NCBI GenBank assembly: GCA_019155185.1
Contig: CM032797.1
Span: 11,146,881 to 11,210,880 of the forward strand
DNA length: 64,000 nt
Reading direction: 5' to 3'
Origin: Beaufortia kweichowensis
Lineage: Eukaryota > Chordata > Actinopteri > Cypriniformes > Gastromyzontidae
Shown here: one piece after another, positions 1 through 20,621 of the stretch
How positions within the stretch are numbered: position 1 is the stretch's first letter
Layout: every line of letters begins with the position of its first letter
Made by a program: the position numbers and the translations under genes
The notes under the pieces: model-generated
What the model saw: only the letters and a program-made list of their open reading frames with translations
Database searches by the model: none
Told to the model about the DNA's origin: nothing

Positions 1-95
1 GAGCTGATAATGTGGCCATGTGTGGTTCTTTTTGTCCTCGTCATCAATGCAGTTTTTTGTCCCATAATGCCCTGAAAAAGCGGGCTTGACTATTC
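1..95 (-). other. wdr33 3' UTR, cut by window edge
   Basis: Sequence downstream of the wdr33 stop codon at 96-98 on the minus strand. No polyadenylation signal is seen before the window ends, so the transcript end lies outside. Confidence 0.6.
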
Positions 96-9268
<9,173 letters not shown>

Positions 9269-10275
9269 GGTGACGGTTTCCTGAGGATGTGAAAGGTAGG
9301 CCATTTACTTAAAGGTCTGACAACACATCAATTCTCTAGAACATACCAAGCAAAAATGGACTGGACAGATTCTGGAAAATACAAGATGAACACAGTGGAA
9401 AAGACAATAACACATTAATGTCAGTACTTAAAAACTCCAAAAGGGCACACTGTAACTTTACAGTAATCCTTTCCTGCTTGCAACATTAAATTTGTCATCA
9501 CCATGTTTCTTTTTAGATATTTTTATAATAATATCTGCTCCCATCACCCACTGTTAGCTTACAAGTGAAACATGTCCCTAAAATCATTTTCATGTGATCC
9601 ATTAAATCCTTTTCTTTCAGATGTAATACATCTACTGTATTACATCACTCTGCTGTAATTCACACACTGATGAAAGCTGAAATCTGAAATGTTTGAATTC
9701 TACCAAGTGTTAAATAAAATTGTAAAAACCTTGAACTTTAAGTGTAAATCACAGTGGTATTTTTTATGCCTTAAAATCATAATCCATACCTCAGTTTAAG
9801 CTCTTATCTTTCAGTATTGTGAAACATTACAAAAATGCTAAATCTCAAGACTCTATTCATTAACATCTATCAGTACAAATATTTTAAAACACACACATAC
9901 TGTCGTTGATTTCATAAAAAAAAAAGACATCAATAAAAGCTAAGAAATGCAAACAGCAATTGCCTCTTATTTTACTCTTTAAGACACAGCAACTGTATCA
10001 ATTTGGCACAAGCACCACGGCAATATGATATTGTGATCAACAAAAAGTCTTCAGGGTAATTCTAAATTCTATGCATTAACATTAGTTAATGTAATAGAGT
10101 ACATGAAATAACAATGAACAATACTATTAATATACAAAATAACCTTTTATTACTTTCCAACCTTTAGTTAATTTCTAAATATTGCATTTCACAAAATACC
10201 TAGATTAATAAATTCTGTAAAAATTGTTCAATTGTTTACAAATTGACCCATGTTGCAATGTGTCAGTTTTAACAC

Positions 10276-10836
10276 GTGACCCCGTCTGTGAAAACCAGGC
10301 TTAATCAAACAGATAACAAGCATCAAAGTTTAATTTCACCTATAAATATAATGTTTCACCTAAAAATAAGTGAAGTGAAAATGACTTATTTGTCAATGTA
10401 TGGTGACCTATACATCAAAATGCGACCTCTGCATTTAACCCATCCAGTAAGTAGTGAGCACACACACACACACTTAAGTTGTGAACACACACACAGCCGG
10501 AGCAGTGAGCAGCTATCACTGCAGCACCCGGAGAGCAACTGGGGATTAGGTGCTTTGTTCAAGGGCACCTCAGTCGTTTTCTGCCGGCACTGGAAATCAA
10601 ACCGGCGACCTTTGAGTCATAAGTTCTACTCTCTTCCATTAGGCCACGACTGCCCCATGACTAAATAAATATCACTACAATTTCAATCTTTGACATGTCA
10701 TTACTCAGTCAATATTAAAGATAGCAAGGTTATATTGCCAGAATGTTCTTTATATTATGTAGGATGATTTAATGAAGAAAACAGTAATCACCAAAAAAAT
10801 TACTTTTGTTCCCTGAGTTTTCACAGGCTGGGTCAC
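10276..10836 (-). mobile_element. Short inverted-repeat element split by a SINE
   Basis: The left end reads gtgaccccgtctgtgaaaac and the right end is a near inverted copy (gttttcacaggctgggtcac). Without the inserted 10350-10664 segment the body aligns over most of its length with the reverse complement of the element at 21887-22133. Shared blocks include ataacaagcatcaaa, atttcacctataaatat and gacatgtcattactcagtca. There is no transposase, so it is a non-autonomous MITE-like element. It lies in the wdr33 5' UTR intron. Confidence 0.75.
10350..10664 (-). mobile_element. tRNA-derived SINE nested in the inverted-repeat element
   Basis: On the minus strand it starts with a tRNA-like head (ggggcagtcgtggcctaatg, then a degenerate B box, ggtcgccggtttgatttcc). 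The body is of the type seen in many teleost SINEs and ends near gcagaggtcgc. The 8-bp word ataaatat flanks it at 10342-10349 and 10665-10672 as a perfect target-site duplication. The uninterrupted sister element shows the empty site. It contains a short internal CA/GT run. Confidence 0.85.
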
Positions 10837-12767
10837 ATATACAAATTATGTTGCCGGATAAGAATGCAATTTCCAATAAGTATTTTTAAATGAAGCAGTG
10901 GCATAGCACAATTTATAAAGACAAAACAGCGACAAATTTTATAACCTTTTCCAACAAACATGCTAGTGTTACAGATATATCTACCCTTAAAAGCTCTATA
11001 TTGTACATGCAAAGGCTGAGTATATAAAGTGTAAAAAAATATATTCCATCATGAATGACATTGGGGAAACACTCAACTTTTTTAGGCATGCTTGACTTGC
11101 AACACAGACAGTAAAAGGAATTTACCAAGCAGAACTTTAAAATGTTTTAAAGGAAGCACAAACAAACAACATGTGCAAACTTTAGACACCCTCTCCCTAA
11201 AGTCATTAAAATCGATGAATAGGTGGACAGATAGCAAGAAGGGGTCTAAACGGTACCAGTACCTCCAAAACCAGCATACAACAGCAAAAATACAGCAAAA
11301 TACATACATTTTGATACATTAAATCAGTATTATACTAGTTAATACTCAATAGTACCTACTGGCACCTTTAGGGCTTGAAAGAGAGTGAGGGAAAGATCTA
11401 GCTGACTTTAAATAGTCAATAAAGTGCCCCATGCAAAATACATTTACTTGTAATGTACTTGTAATGGTCAAATGCAAACATTTAAGTAAAGGTTTCAGTG
11501 TTTTAAAATAACATTACTCAATCAGAAAATCACTATTTATCCCTGTAAATTTAAAAAAAATGTATGACTGTTTTTTGAAAAATTTCCTATGTATGACTGA
11601 ACAATCCAATAAAATCCACTTAAGTCAGTTTTTTTCAATTCAGCTGTTACAATTACTACAGCTCATATATACCAATGAACCGTTGCACCCATGTACAGTT
11701 ACACAGGTAACCTGCTTAAAAACACTGTACTAGGCTGTTAAAATTGGTCTGTATGGCAAGAAAGAGGACATTTAACAAATCGTTAACATGTATTCATTTA
11801 GATGCAGGTTAACAGTAAACAAAAGTGTACTATGAAGAGACTTTATTAAAAAAAGAAACAAACATTCTGGATCGCCCATAACCCTCTCAAAGCCTGTTTT
11901 TATAAAATTCAATTTTATTTCCACAAAGTTGGAAAACCTTAATAATACAAGAGAAATGTTATTTTAAAGATTTTACAGTAAGACACCTCACATGTCATAT
12001 TGTGCATGAATCAACCAAAATAAATCTGCATAAAATAAATTAAACTCTGTTGTCCTTTGTGTAACTGAAAACTTCATGTAACTTTTAATTGAAAAATACG
12101 TCTCAATAATTACAAATCACATGTAATGTGAAAGTAAATTTATGATCACATTTTAGTGTCTAAAGAATGCCTTTAAAAAGGAGTGATTTTGGGGGTAAAT
12201 GGCATTACTTCATCTATACAAAGGAGATTCTCAAATATACTAACTTGAAGCAAACAAATCAAGTTACGATGGTAACACCGACGGATTTGTGAAAGCTAAG
12301 AAAAACACTTGGGAGTTTATTCTTGCTTCTTTAGGTGACATGCTACATAGCTCACTGCACTAATGCATGGCCAAATCCTATTAATTTCAACACATGTAAC
12401 CATACATACTAAAGACGCTCATGTCTATAAATTTACGCAATAACCCAATGCTGGCGACTGATGTATAATTTACACCTGTAGTCTCTTGTTCGAGGTTTCT
12501 CTATTTAGTTGGATGTATGTTAGCCGCTAGCCAGCTAACACAATAACTGACGCTAAAACAGGCCCTTCGCAACAGGAAGACATTTCCACATTTTAACGTG
12601 AAAACAAAACCTACCATATTAGTAAAAAATAAGAGTGTACTTTGTTTATTTGAACACAGGACCTCCCCACAGAAGGAAATACATGTGTGCTGTGAGAGTG
12701 GTTGTTTATTCCCCGTTTCCCGCACAGCGTGTTTAAATGGCGCTCGGTCAATACTTGAGAAACTCAC

Positions 12768-12990
12768 CCAAAATATCCAGTGCTGACTGTCTATATATCT
12801 AAATTTAATACACGACTCTTCTTTGTGGAGACTGGTGTATTCTCTTTCTGAAAAAGAAATGTCAACGGTCTCCAAATTCTTTATCAACTTGTTATTTTGC
12901 GTTAAATTACCCCCCTGCCTCCATCTCGAGGCTTCCTCTCATGTCGTTGCTTTGAACACCGGAAACGACGTCATGACGCAAGACGTAACG
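12768..12990 (-). promoter_or_regulatory. wdr33: wdr33 noncoding first exon and promoter with ETS and CRE-like sites
   Basis: On the minus strand a good donor (GTGAGT) ends a proposed noncoding exon at 12768, in phase-free 5' UTR. Immediately upstream, at about 12958-12990, are an ETS-type CCGGAA and clustered CRE-like words (gacgtcatgacg, gacgtaacg) in a locally CpG-richer stretch. This fits a housekeeping promoter. The exon limits and start site are inferred from sequence only. Confidence 0.45.
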
Positions 12991-13369
12991 GCGGGAGAGC
13001 GTAGAACGCTTTTTATTTTACGAATACACAGACTACAGAAATGTATTTTTATTGGTAATACTACTGCGGAATGTTTTATTGTTACTGTTTATTTTATCCA
13101 TGAACTACTCAATGCTCATTCTTGTAAATAAAGAATACAGATGTTTATGTTTCTATACCACTGAAAAAATCTCGCATCTTCATCCCGAACAGTAGTTTGT
13201 GCTGTCCTATAAAAACTCAACAAAACATCAGCAGTACAGGCAAAAATGTAGTTTGTGTCAGCAGGATGCCAATATCAGATTTCAAGTAACAGCTATTTAC
13301 AGTCCTACACTAGTCATGGGGAAAGGACAGTAATGATTGGCAGGTGCATGGGCGGGGCCAGTCTGCCTA

Positions 13370-13453
13370 CGCTCAATTCACGTTTTCCGACCGAGTGCTT
13401 GAGGATGAAGGGACGCTGACACATCCGCTCTGAGGATCATCCCGTCTTAAATG
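13370..13453 (+). promoter_or_regulatory. dusp28: dusp28 probable noncoding first exon
   Basis: A CpG-containing stretch followed by a good donor (gtaggt) at 13454, about 0.6 kb before the coding exon. The next acceptor would be one of the AG sites just before the ATG at 14089. Start site not determinable. Confidence 0.35.
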
Positions 13454-13544
13454 GTAGGTCAGAGTGATTTCTTAATCTGTTTTATGCCATCCTGCTTTAG
13501 GTTTGGAGCAAGACAGCATGTCTGGTAAATAAATAGTCTAGACT

Positions 13545-13740
13545 ACCCACATGATACAATACTGTAGTGTAGTATACTCTAATATTTACTGTAGTAAACT
13601 GCAGTAAACTATAGTATAGTGTATTATACTGTACTTTAGTACTTAATACTTTACTATTGAAAGGCTCAGACCACTATAGTGTATAGGCTGACATTTCATT
13701 TACTGAAGTATACGACAGTATTTCTATTGTAGGGATGAGC
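13545..13740. repeat. AT-rich short-palindrome tract
   Basis: Overlapping variants of agtatac, actgtag, actatagt and taaactgcagtaaact form many small hairpin-capable inverted repeats. Commonly seen in fish introns; no coding content. It lies in the dusp28 first intron. Confidence 0.45.
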
Positions 13741-14088
13741 GACCCAATTGTTGTATCGGATGTTTTATGTGTTTTTTAATTCTACAAATTTTGCATATCA
13801 ACACATTTTGACATAAATACTGTTCTTTCATTTTACATTATTTACAGATCATCAGCCTCATAAAGTAAACGGGTGGAATACTGCTTGCACAGAATGAGGG
13901 CTTTAGGACCAGGGTGAAATCTTCAACCAATTTTTCCAGATTAGGCAGTCCATAAAGCTTACATTTGGGAGTACTTTAGTATCTACCCTAGAATCTTACT
14001 CTATTATAAGACTAGAAGTCATGTGTGCCATTAGTGGATAGTGTGATTATACATATTTGCCAGCACCTAGGCACACATACAGTGCAAG

Positions 14089-14634
14089 ATGCTGCAGTTG
14101 TGCCCAGTTACAGACCGTCTACTGATCAGTAATGCCCGGTCAGCCTGTAATGATGAACTAATCCAGAAGGAGGCGGTCACTCTCTGTATCAACGTGTCTA
14201 AGCAGCAACCCTTTCCCTCTTCGCGGGTCAGCACTTTGCGTGTGCCGGTCTATGATGACCCTAACGAAGACCTGTACAAATATTTTGACCGCTGTGCTGA
14301 TGCCATAGCAAATGAGGCAGAGCGGGGTGGCCGCACCATTGTGTACTGCAAGAACGGACGCAGTCGCTCGGCTACTGTCTGTGTGGCCTATTTAATGAAA
14401 CACCAGGGACTGACTTTACCAGATGCCTTTCAGGTATGAAAGGTTTACTTCACATTTTTACCAATTCTGTCATTTAGGGGTGTTTTTCATTTGCAATTGT
14501 TCCTTCAGGTAGTGAAAAGTGCCCGGTCAGTAGTGGAACCTAACCCAGGATTTTGGAATCAGCTGGAGCGATATGAACAAGAACTGAAGATCAGGAGGTC
14601 AGCCTGCAAAAGATCCAACTCTCCTTCACTTTAA
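14089..14634 (+). CDS. dusp28: DUSP28, atypical dual-specificity phosphatase
   Basis: Two coding exons, 14089-14433 and 14509-14634, give 156 residues with stop TAA at 14632-14634. The P-loop is YCKNGRSRSATV, with Cys87 and Arg93, and possible acid residues Asp56/Asp57. The usual His before the catalytic Cys is Tyr86. Human DUSP28 shares this substitution and is reported to be poorly active, so the oddity is family-wide. The second exon ends in the DUSP28-typical VEPNPGFWNQLERYE. A noncoding first exon probably ends at 13453 (atg|gtaggt). The gene is divergent from wdr33 and may share its promoter region. A cytosolic protein; its substrate is unclear. Confidence 0.92.
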
Positions 14635-15919
14635 CGTTGTATCAATATTTACTTTCTTAGAATTGATGGTTTAGATGGACATCTACGTATCACCTTTGAA
14701 GCTTGCTGCAACTCATGTATCCCTTAAAAATAAAAATGAGTGCCTTAAATAATTATCCTCAGGTTTTGTAAAAATGTAATTATTGTAATCAGCAAAACCT
14801 TACAGAAAATAATCATTATGGTGACTGATCATTTTAGAGAAGGGTTGGAGTTATCAGTAGGATGCTAGTAAGGCTATGGACTCTCAGCTTTAACTGTTCA
14901 ACTAAAAGCCATAATTTTTGTCTTTTCTGCCATTGGAGGCAGCTTGTTTTACAAGCCATTTTTAGAAAGCTAGAATTGCCTTCTGTTTCCTGTTAAGTGT
15001 TCCTATTTTTAGTAGAATATCAAAGAGGAATAGTTAAATATTTAATATATTTTGTGTGCTTTTCAGACCTACACAGCCAAAAAAACAAAAGCAGTTCTTT
15101 CACCTCTCCCTACAGGGGCTCTTTCCAGAGAATGGACAGCTATCAAAGTGTTAAATTAAAAGTGTATAGATGACTATTCATTGAACAATGTTTGTTTGCC
15201 TAACAGGGACTTTCATGCAATAACCCTTTACTAGCTATGATTTTGTTTTTGTTTTGAAGATCAAACATTGTACCAACTGTAACTGCATCCTCAGGAAGGT
15301 GTTCAGACACACTTTGTTATGTGCGGTTATAAAGCATCGATTTCAGTCTGAATTTTTATGAAATCCTGTTAAAATATAAAAATTAAACTGCAGTTGAGCA
15401 TAGTATTTGTTGAGCCCTGTTGTACTGTATTTATTTTACACTTTTCTGTGCTATAGTTTAGTTCAGTGTTTCCCAAACCAGTCCTACAAGTACCATTCTC
15501 TGGATGTTTTAGATGTATTTCTCTTTAAAACAACTGATTTCAGCTCATCAGCTCGTTAGTGTGTTAATTAGAGAGACGTCTACATTCTGGGAGCTGATTT
15601 TAGAGCTGTTTACCTTAAACAGGTGTTTTATATAGGAAGACATCCAAAAGGGGTGCCGTGTAGGACTAAATTGGGAAACACTGTTTAGATAATAATATGC
15701 ATGTGCTTTAGCAAGATGCAAATGCTAAAAAAAATGAGACTGTTCTGTGTAAGTTCTAGCCACATTAAAACAAAGAATGATACTAGTTTGCTGACTGGTT
15801 GTCTAATTTCCATTAACATACACACAGTGTTTTACATGTAAATCATTTTACTGAAAGAACGAAACATTTATCACATGTAATTTTAATGATAAGCAGAACA
15901 AGGAACACATCTCAGAGAC
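14635..15919. other. dusp28 3' UTR and gap to proc 3' end
   Basis: An AATAAA for dusp28 lies at about 14729-14734. The rest is AT-rich convergent intergenic sequence holding the hAT-like MITE at 15464-15683. No gene seen. Confidence 0.5.
15464..15683. mobile_element. hAT-like MITE
   Basis: Starts cagtgtttcccaaacc and ends ttgggaaacactg, so the ends are inverted copies of the hAT-type CAGNG form. Near-identical words gtttagtt (before) and gtttagat (overlapping the 3' end) resemble an 8-bp target duplication. At 220 bp with no reading frame it is non-autonomous. Confidence 0.65.
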
Positions 15920-18167
15920 CTAAACTTTATTCAGCCCCTGACGAACACCATTTATCCAATCCAAATAGCTGGATACTTTAGTGTAGATGCCCAGTTTTTC
16001 TTTCTGCCCACAGCCTTCCCCCCAGGACACCAGACCAATGAGAAACCACGTATCATGAAACAGTGTCATCATTGGACCTCCGCTGTCTCCCTCACAAGCA
16101 TCTTTTATCTGCCCCAGCACACCACCGCATAACATGTTCTGTGTCAGATTGTTCATCATATGCCTGGAACACTCTTTATGGTCCACAATTGGAATTTGGA
16201 TGTAGTTGAGAGTTGAGCTGAAACGGCTAGCTGTCTCGTTTTCCTTACCCCAGCCGGTGACTATCGTCAGAGTGCCGTTGCGATGCAGCATCCGTTCTGC
16301 CAAGTCATGGCTAGGAAGGCATGCTGGAAGTATGTATTGGGACAGTTTTGCTGGTCCAGACAATTCCAACAGAGCTACGTCATTGTCCACAGTAATGGGG
16401 TTGTAATTGGGGTGCATAATGTGTTGTTTGACGAGAAGGGTCATCTCGGTACCTTCCTTTTTGAACCGGTCATAGTCACCTGGAGAAAAGGAACATGGTT
16501 ATAAACAGCCACTTTTCTATAATTCTGTAAATCTAAGAGAGGATAACGCTGTCAAAGGATTCAGTTTCACTAAAGTCTGCAATGTACCCAGTCTGACGGT
16601 GAAACGTGTGCTTGTCTCAAGGCAGTGAGCAGCAGTAAGAACCCAATTTTCGTCGATCAGAACTCCACCACAATGAAACTTGCCCAAATGATTTAGTATA
16701 AGGACCTGCAAAATACACACACATTAAAATAAGATGTACAGAAAGTATTGTGTTATATAATGATTTCAAAATATGGCTCTGGTGGGTATAATAAATGACC
16801 AAAATAGTTTGTTTAAGGTGCTATGGTAAATGTAGATATTAATAATAACAAAATACCTGCCAGGGACTCTCTCCTTTTTTACCAACTGTACCGCCCATAA
16901 CCCAAGGCTGTAACCCCTTGATAGGCTTATTGGAAAATGATGATTTTGGTATCAGAATCTGGCCACACGAAGCCTCACCTGTAAACAAAACAGAGAAATT
17001 TAAATATTAAAGGGCAAAATACGCCTGTGCTTTATTGAGGTCATTTTATATCATTCATGCACTTGAGGAACACAAAAAGTGTATGTTGACACCTAAAACT
17101 GCAAACAACTTACTTTTGGGAACACAATCTCTAGCATTGTCTTGGAGTTGGTATCCTTTAATACAACTGCACGTGCGACCGAGACCATCTTCGTTTATAT
17201 AGCAATCATGATCACAGTCACCGTTGTTCACAGAGCAGTTTGTGGCTGTGCTACCTGAGGACAAAACCATAGAACTGCTGTCAAGACATTTTTACAGCCT
17301 GACCTCATGTCCACAGCTGAAAGTCCCAAATCAGTCAAGACACAGCATATCAAAAAACACTGATCAAGCAGTCAAAATGCAACGAGGACAAAGCGATTCA
17401 CTTGCATCATTTTTGGTTGAAAACACTATGAGTCAAAGAAAGTATTGTCTTTATTAACAAGGTAGGTCAAAGAGAAAGAGAGAAATCCAGAAGCTCACGC
17501 AGGTTACAGCGTCTCCCTTCAAACCCAGGATTGCAGATGCAAGAGTAATCCTGAAACAGGTCCATGCACTTTCCATTTACACATGGATTCGTGTTGCACT
17601 GGTTCCCATCTAAGAGCACACAGCACACGTAATAAGTGTTGGTTATGATGGCTTACAGAAATATTACATAAGCTAGATCAGACTTACCTGTATACACTGT
17701 CCAGAATTCCAACTGCAAATGGAAAAATTTATTAGTGGATCATAATTTAGGGAAGAAATTTATACACTTGACATGACTAACCGTTGCCTCCCTGGTATTA
17801 AAGATTTCCCTCGCTTCTTCGAAATCACAGACTTCCTCCTTACACTCCCGCTCCAGTGATGGGGCCTTTAGTTCTTCCATGAAAGTGTTTGCTCTTCTTG
17901 AACGGAGGAGCATGTGCGCTTTTGGGCTGCTAGAAAATACTGGCATAAACACCAGAGATTACTGACTACATCCAATTGCTTTAATGATTCAGACTTCATA
18001 AAACTATAAAATAGAAGCAAATGTTTTAGAAATGTATAAAACTTGGAAATAAGCTTTGTAATCATTAATAATTTCAAATGAGATATGACATTACCTGACT
18101 TGCAGAATACCCTGCCAGACCATAATACAACCAATACTGAGATACAGAGGAAGAGGCTCCTCATCAT
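15920..18167 (-). CDS. proc: Vitamin K-dependent protein C (anticoagulant serine protease)
   Basis: Eight coding exons: 18095-18167, 17782-17939, 17688-17712, 17499-17609, 17114-17254, 16857-16978, 16588-16705 and 15920-16479; 435 residues. Order: signal peptide (MMRSLFLCISVLVVLW), propeptide ending RSRR, Gla domain (FMEELKAPSLERECKEEVC), short aromatic stack, EGF1, EGF2, activation region, trypsin domain. The triad is present: His in TAAHC, Asp in DNDVALLE, Ser in GDSGGP. Activated protein C normally inactivates factors Va and VIIIa in plasma. VFSSS before the propeptide matches human PROC, and human PROC neighbours WDR33. The odd point is the activation site, which reads LQPWVMGG, so P1 is Trp instead of Arg. 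A basic pair for light/heavy chain processing is also absent. A protein C paralogue is the main alternative. Confidence 0.9.
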
Positions 18168-20621
18168 GGCAACTGACCCTGTATATACATGTTTATGTGT
18201 GAATTAATAATGGTGTTAAGTAATTATTAACTTCTTATTTTGGATTCAATTGACTTAATATAAGAATCTAAGCAACATCTAATATGTAGGTTCTGTTAAA
18301 GCTACAAACTTCTGTACCATTGTTTTTGCTTGTTATCAATGTGACATAATTTAAAAACATTGTAGAAACAAGTAAACAAATCAAAACAAACAACTGAAAA
18401 AGAGTATCTCTACAGTGTGTACATCATTTAAAGAACTGTAGCATACAACAATTTATACCCATTTTTATATATATGTATATGAGGCAAGTGAAAATTTGTT
18501 TACAGTAATGGCTGATTGGTCACATTCACAGCGTAAAAACTTATAAATAACAAACAAAAATCATTCTTACCGTATTCCAGACTGATCAACAGGGACAGCT
18601 AGAAGCCTGATTTGTCCTCAGATGAGAACTTTAATGGAAGACACATAAATAAAAAACATTTAAATATATTTTAACGTTAGTCTCTCTCTGCTTTGTCAAT
18701 ATTTCAACAGGCCAGCACAGCATGAGTCTTTAGCAAGTTAACAGAACTCTAACAAACATTGCACTGTACAAACAGCAGCTAAAATCAATCGTATTTGGAG
18801 TTTGGGAGTCCATAAATAACATGCAGTTGTTAAGCAGAGTCACTTTCTTCAATCAATACATGAAAGCATGACGTAACTAACCCTCACATATATTATTAAA
18901 AGTATTTACTTACATTTTGAAAATAAGAAAGAAACAGGAATGAAGGATGTTGTGTTTAAAGTGTGTTAATGACTAACTATATTTGTTTACTAAGAGTCCA
19001 CAGTCTGAATGCTCTTGCGCTCTTATTTTCTGTCTGCACACATACACCTATTCATGTCTAACCTTATAGCTTAGTTTTCTTCTCTAGATAATTACACCTA
19101 AGGCTCATAAGATGTCACTTTAGATCTTATTTCACTTAAAGAATTTTTTCTGTCTTTTTTGTTGGTTTTAAAGAGGTTTTAGGCAGTTGGTTAGCAAATC
19201 ACATGTATGTGTGTTCTTATAGCATTCATCATTACAATTTTCCTACACCTATAGATAACACATTGTTTGTATGTACAAATTGTCCCACGTTGATATTTTA
19301 CTCTTTATGTAATTCATTCATCAATCACAATTTCGATAAGCAAAGGATTTTTATCTAATCATGCTTCAGTTACATAATTGGTCACATGGTCACACATTCT
19401 TGCTCTCTCTCTCTTTCTCTATAGGAATACTTTCAATCAGCATATAACATAGAAAATTGATCTTGACATAAAAACGGTCAGCACACACCTTTTACTGGAA
19501 ACATAAAGAGGTTTTAACAAATAAATAATTTAAACAGTTAAAAAAAAAAAACACGCAGGAATTTATACACTGGTGTCAAGAATATGTTAATTGTACATAT
19601 AACAATAATATCTGTGAAATCATCATTATCATTAAACTTGATTTATGGCTAATTTTGCTAGTGAATCAGCACATTCTTGTTGGTTAAAATGATCAGATAA
19701 TACCATCTTGTTGGTTTAGAATTATGACTAGACGAGCCAGACAACAGCTCTGGATGCAAACATGCCATTTGGGGACATATTGCTGTCTACAAGTGTGGAA
19801 ATGAGGCCACATAATAAGTTAGCCATTCTTCTTGTATTGTACTTGTTTGTGTAAAGTCTTTGTTCCAGTGGCTACAGTTTCCAATGTACTGTTTGATTCA
19901 TAATGAGAGTAGATGAATGAAGCCGACTCAGGTTGCAAGGCTAAGTGGAAGAGTAAGGTGTGGCCTCAGGACATTCTCTGTCTGCCCTAAAAAATAAAGC
20001 TGGCAGGACTGATTAATCCATATACCTAAACATATAAGAATGACTTTGCATGGCCTAAGTCCAACAGTTTTGTACAGGTTTATGGGTTGATGCCATAAAT
20101 TTCAAAAATCTAAATTAACACAAACTATAAAAACAGAAAACTGATGAACACTGATGAAAAATAGATCATACAGAAGCATACAGTATCCATATGACTAATG
20201 ACTAATGCTGATGTCTTAGAAAATGACCATCATTTTCTATGACCACCGGCCCTGTTGATTGATGTTGGGAACACTTTCACTGATGAAACATAAAACCTGT
20301 CTGAAGTGTGATGAAAAATGTGTTTTTTCAACACCGGTCTTTTTAAAAGGGTTCCCTTTCATTTTGGAGTATCTTATCTTATCATCATGAAAATGAGGAG
20401 GAGGACTTTTGTTGGTTTACTATTGTGATTGTCATTTTCCAGACCATGTTGTTGACCACTCCTGAGGTCATTTTGCATGCAGGAGCCTCGGGTATAATTA
20501 TATCCAGCCTCTCTGCTTTGTCTGGGGGCCTGTGGGGAGAGGTTTAGGTTCTGTGTTTAGTCACCACTTATAAATTGATTTCATTTGGTTTCACTGTTTA
20601 GTTCAAAAGTGTTTTATCCAG
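18168..20621. other. Gap between proc and the collagen/C1q gene
   Basis: AT-rich, with the divergent promoters of the two genes. A proc 5' UTR exon probably sits right of 18570 (minus-strand donor GTAAGA after GGAATACG), with its acceptor just upstream of the proc ATG. No other gene or clear repeat is seen. Confidence 0.4.

Larger units (their letters stand above)
9281..12767. other. wdr33 5' UTR intron
   Basis: Intron between the 5' UTR part of exon 2 (acceptor right of 9280) and the proposed noncoding first exon (donor at 12767/12768). AT-rich, with the nested SINE and inverted-repeat element as its only recognised contents. The short open frames inside look like chance. Confidence 0.5.

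Noticed and set aside
10590..10656. tRNA-like sequence on the minus strand
   Set aside because: It is the degenerate tRNA-derived head of a SINE with target duplications, not a functional tRNA gene.
17930..18100. Possible frameshift between proc exons 1 and 2
   Set aside because: Using the acceptor CCAG at 17940 and donor GTAATG at 18094 the phase is correct and gives SVFSSSPKAHM, matching the family.
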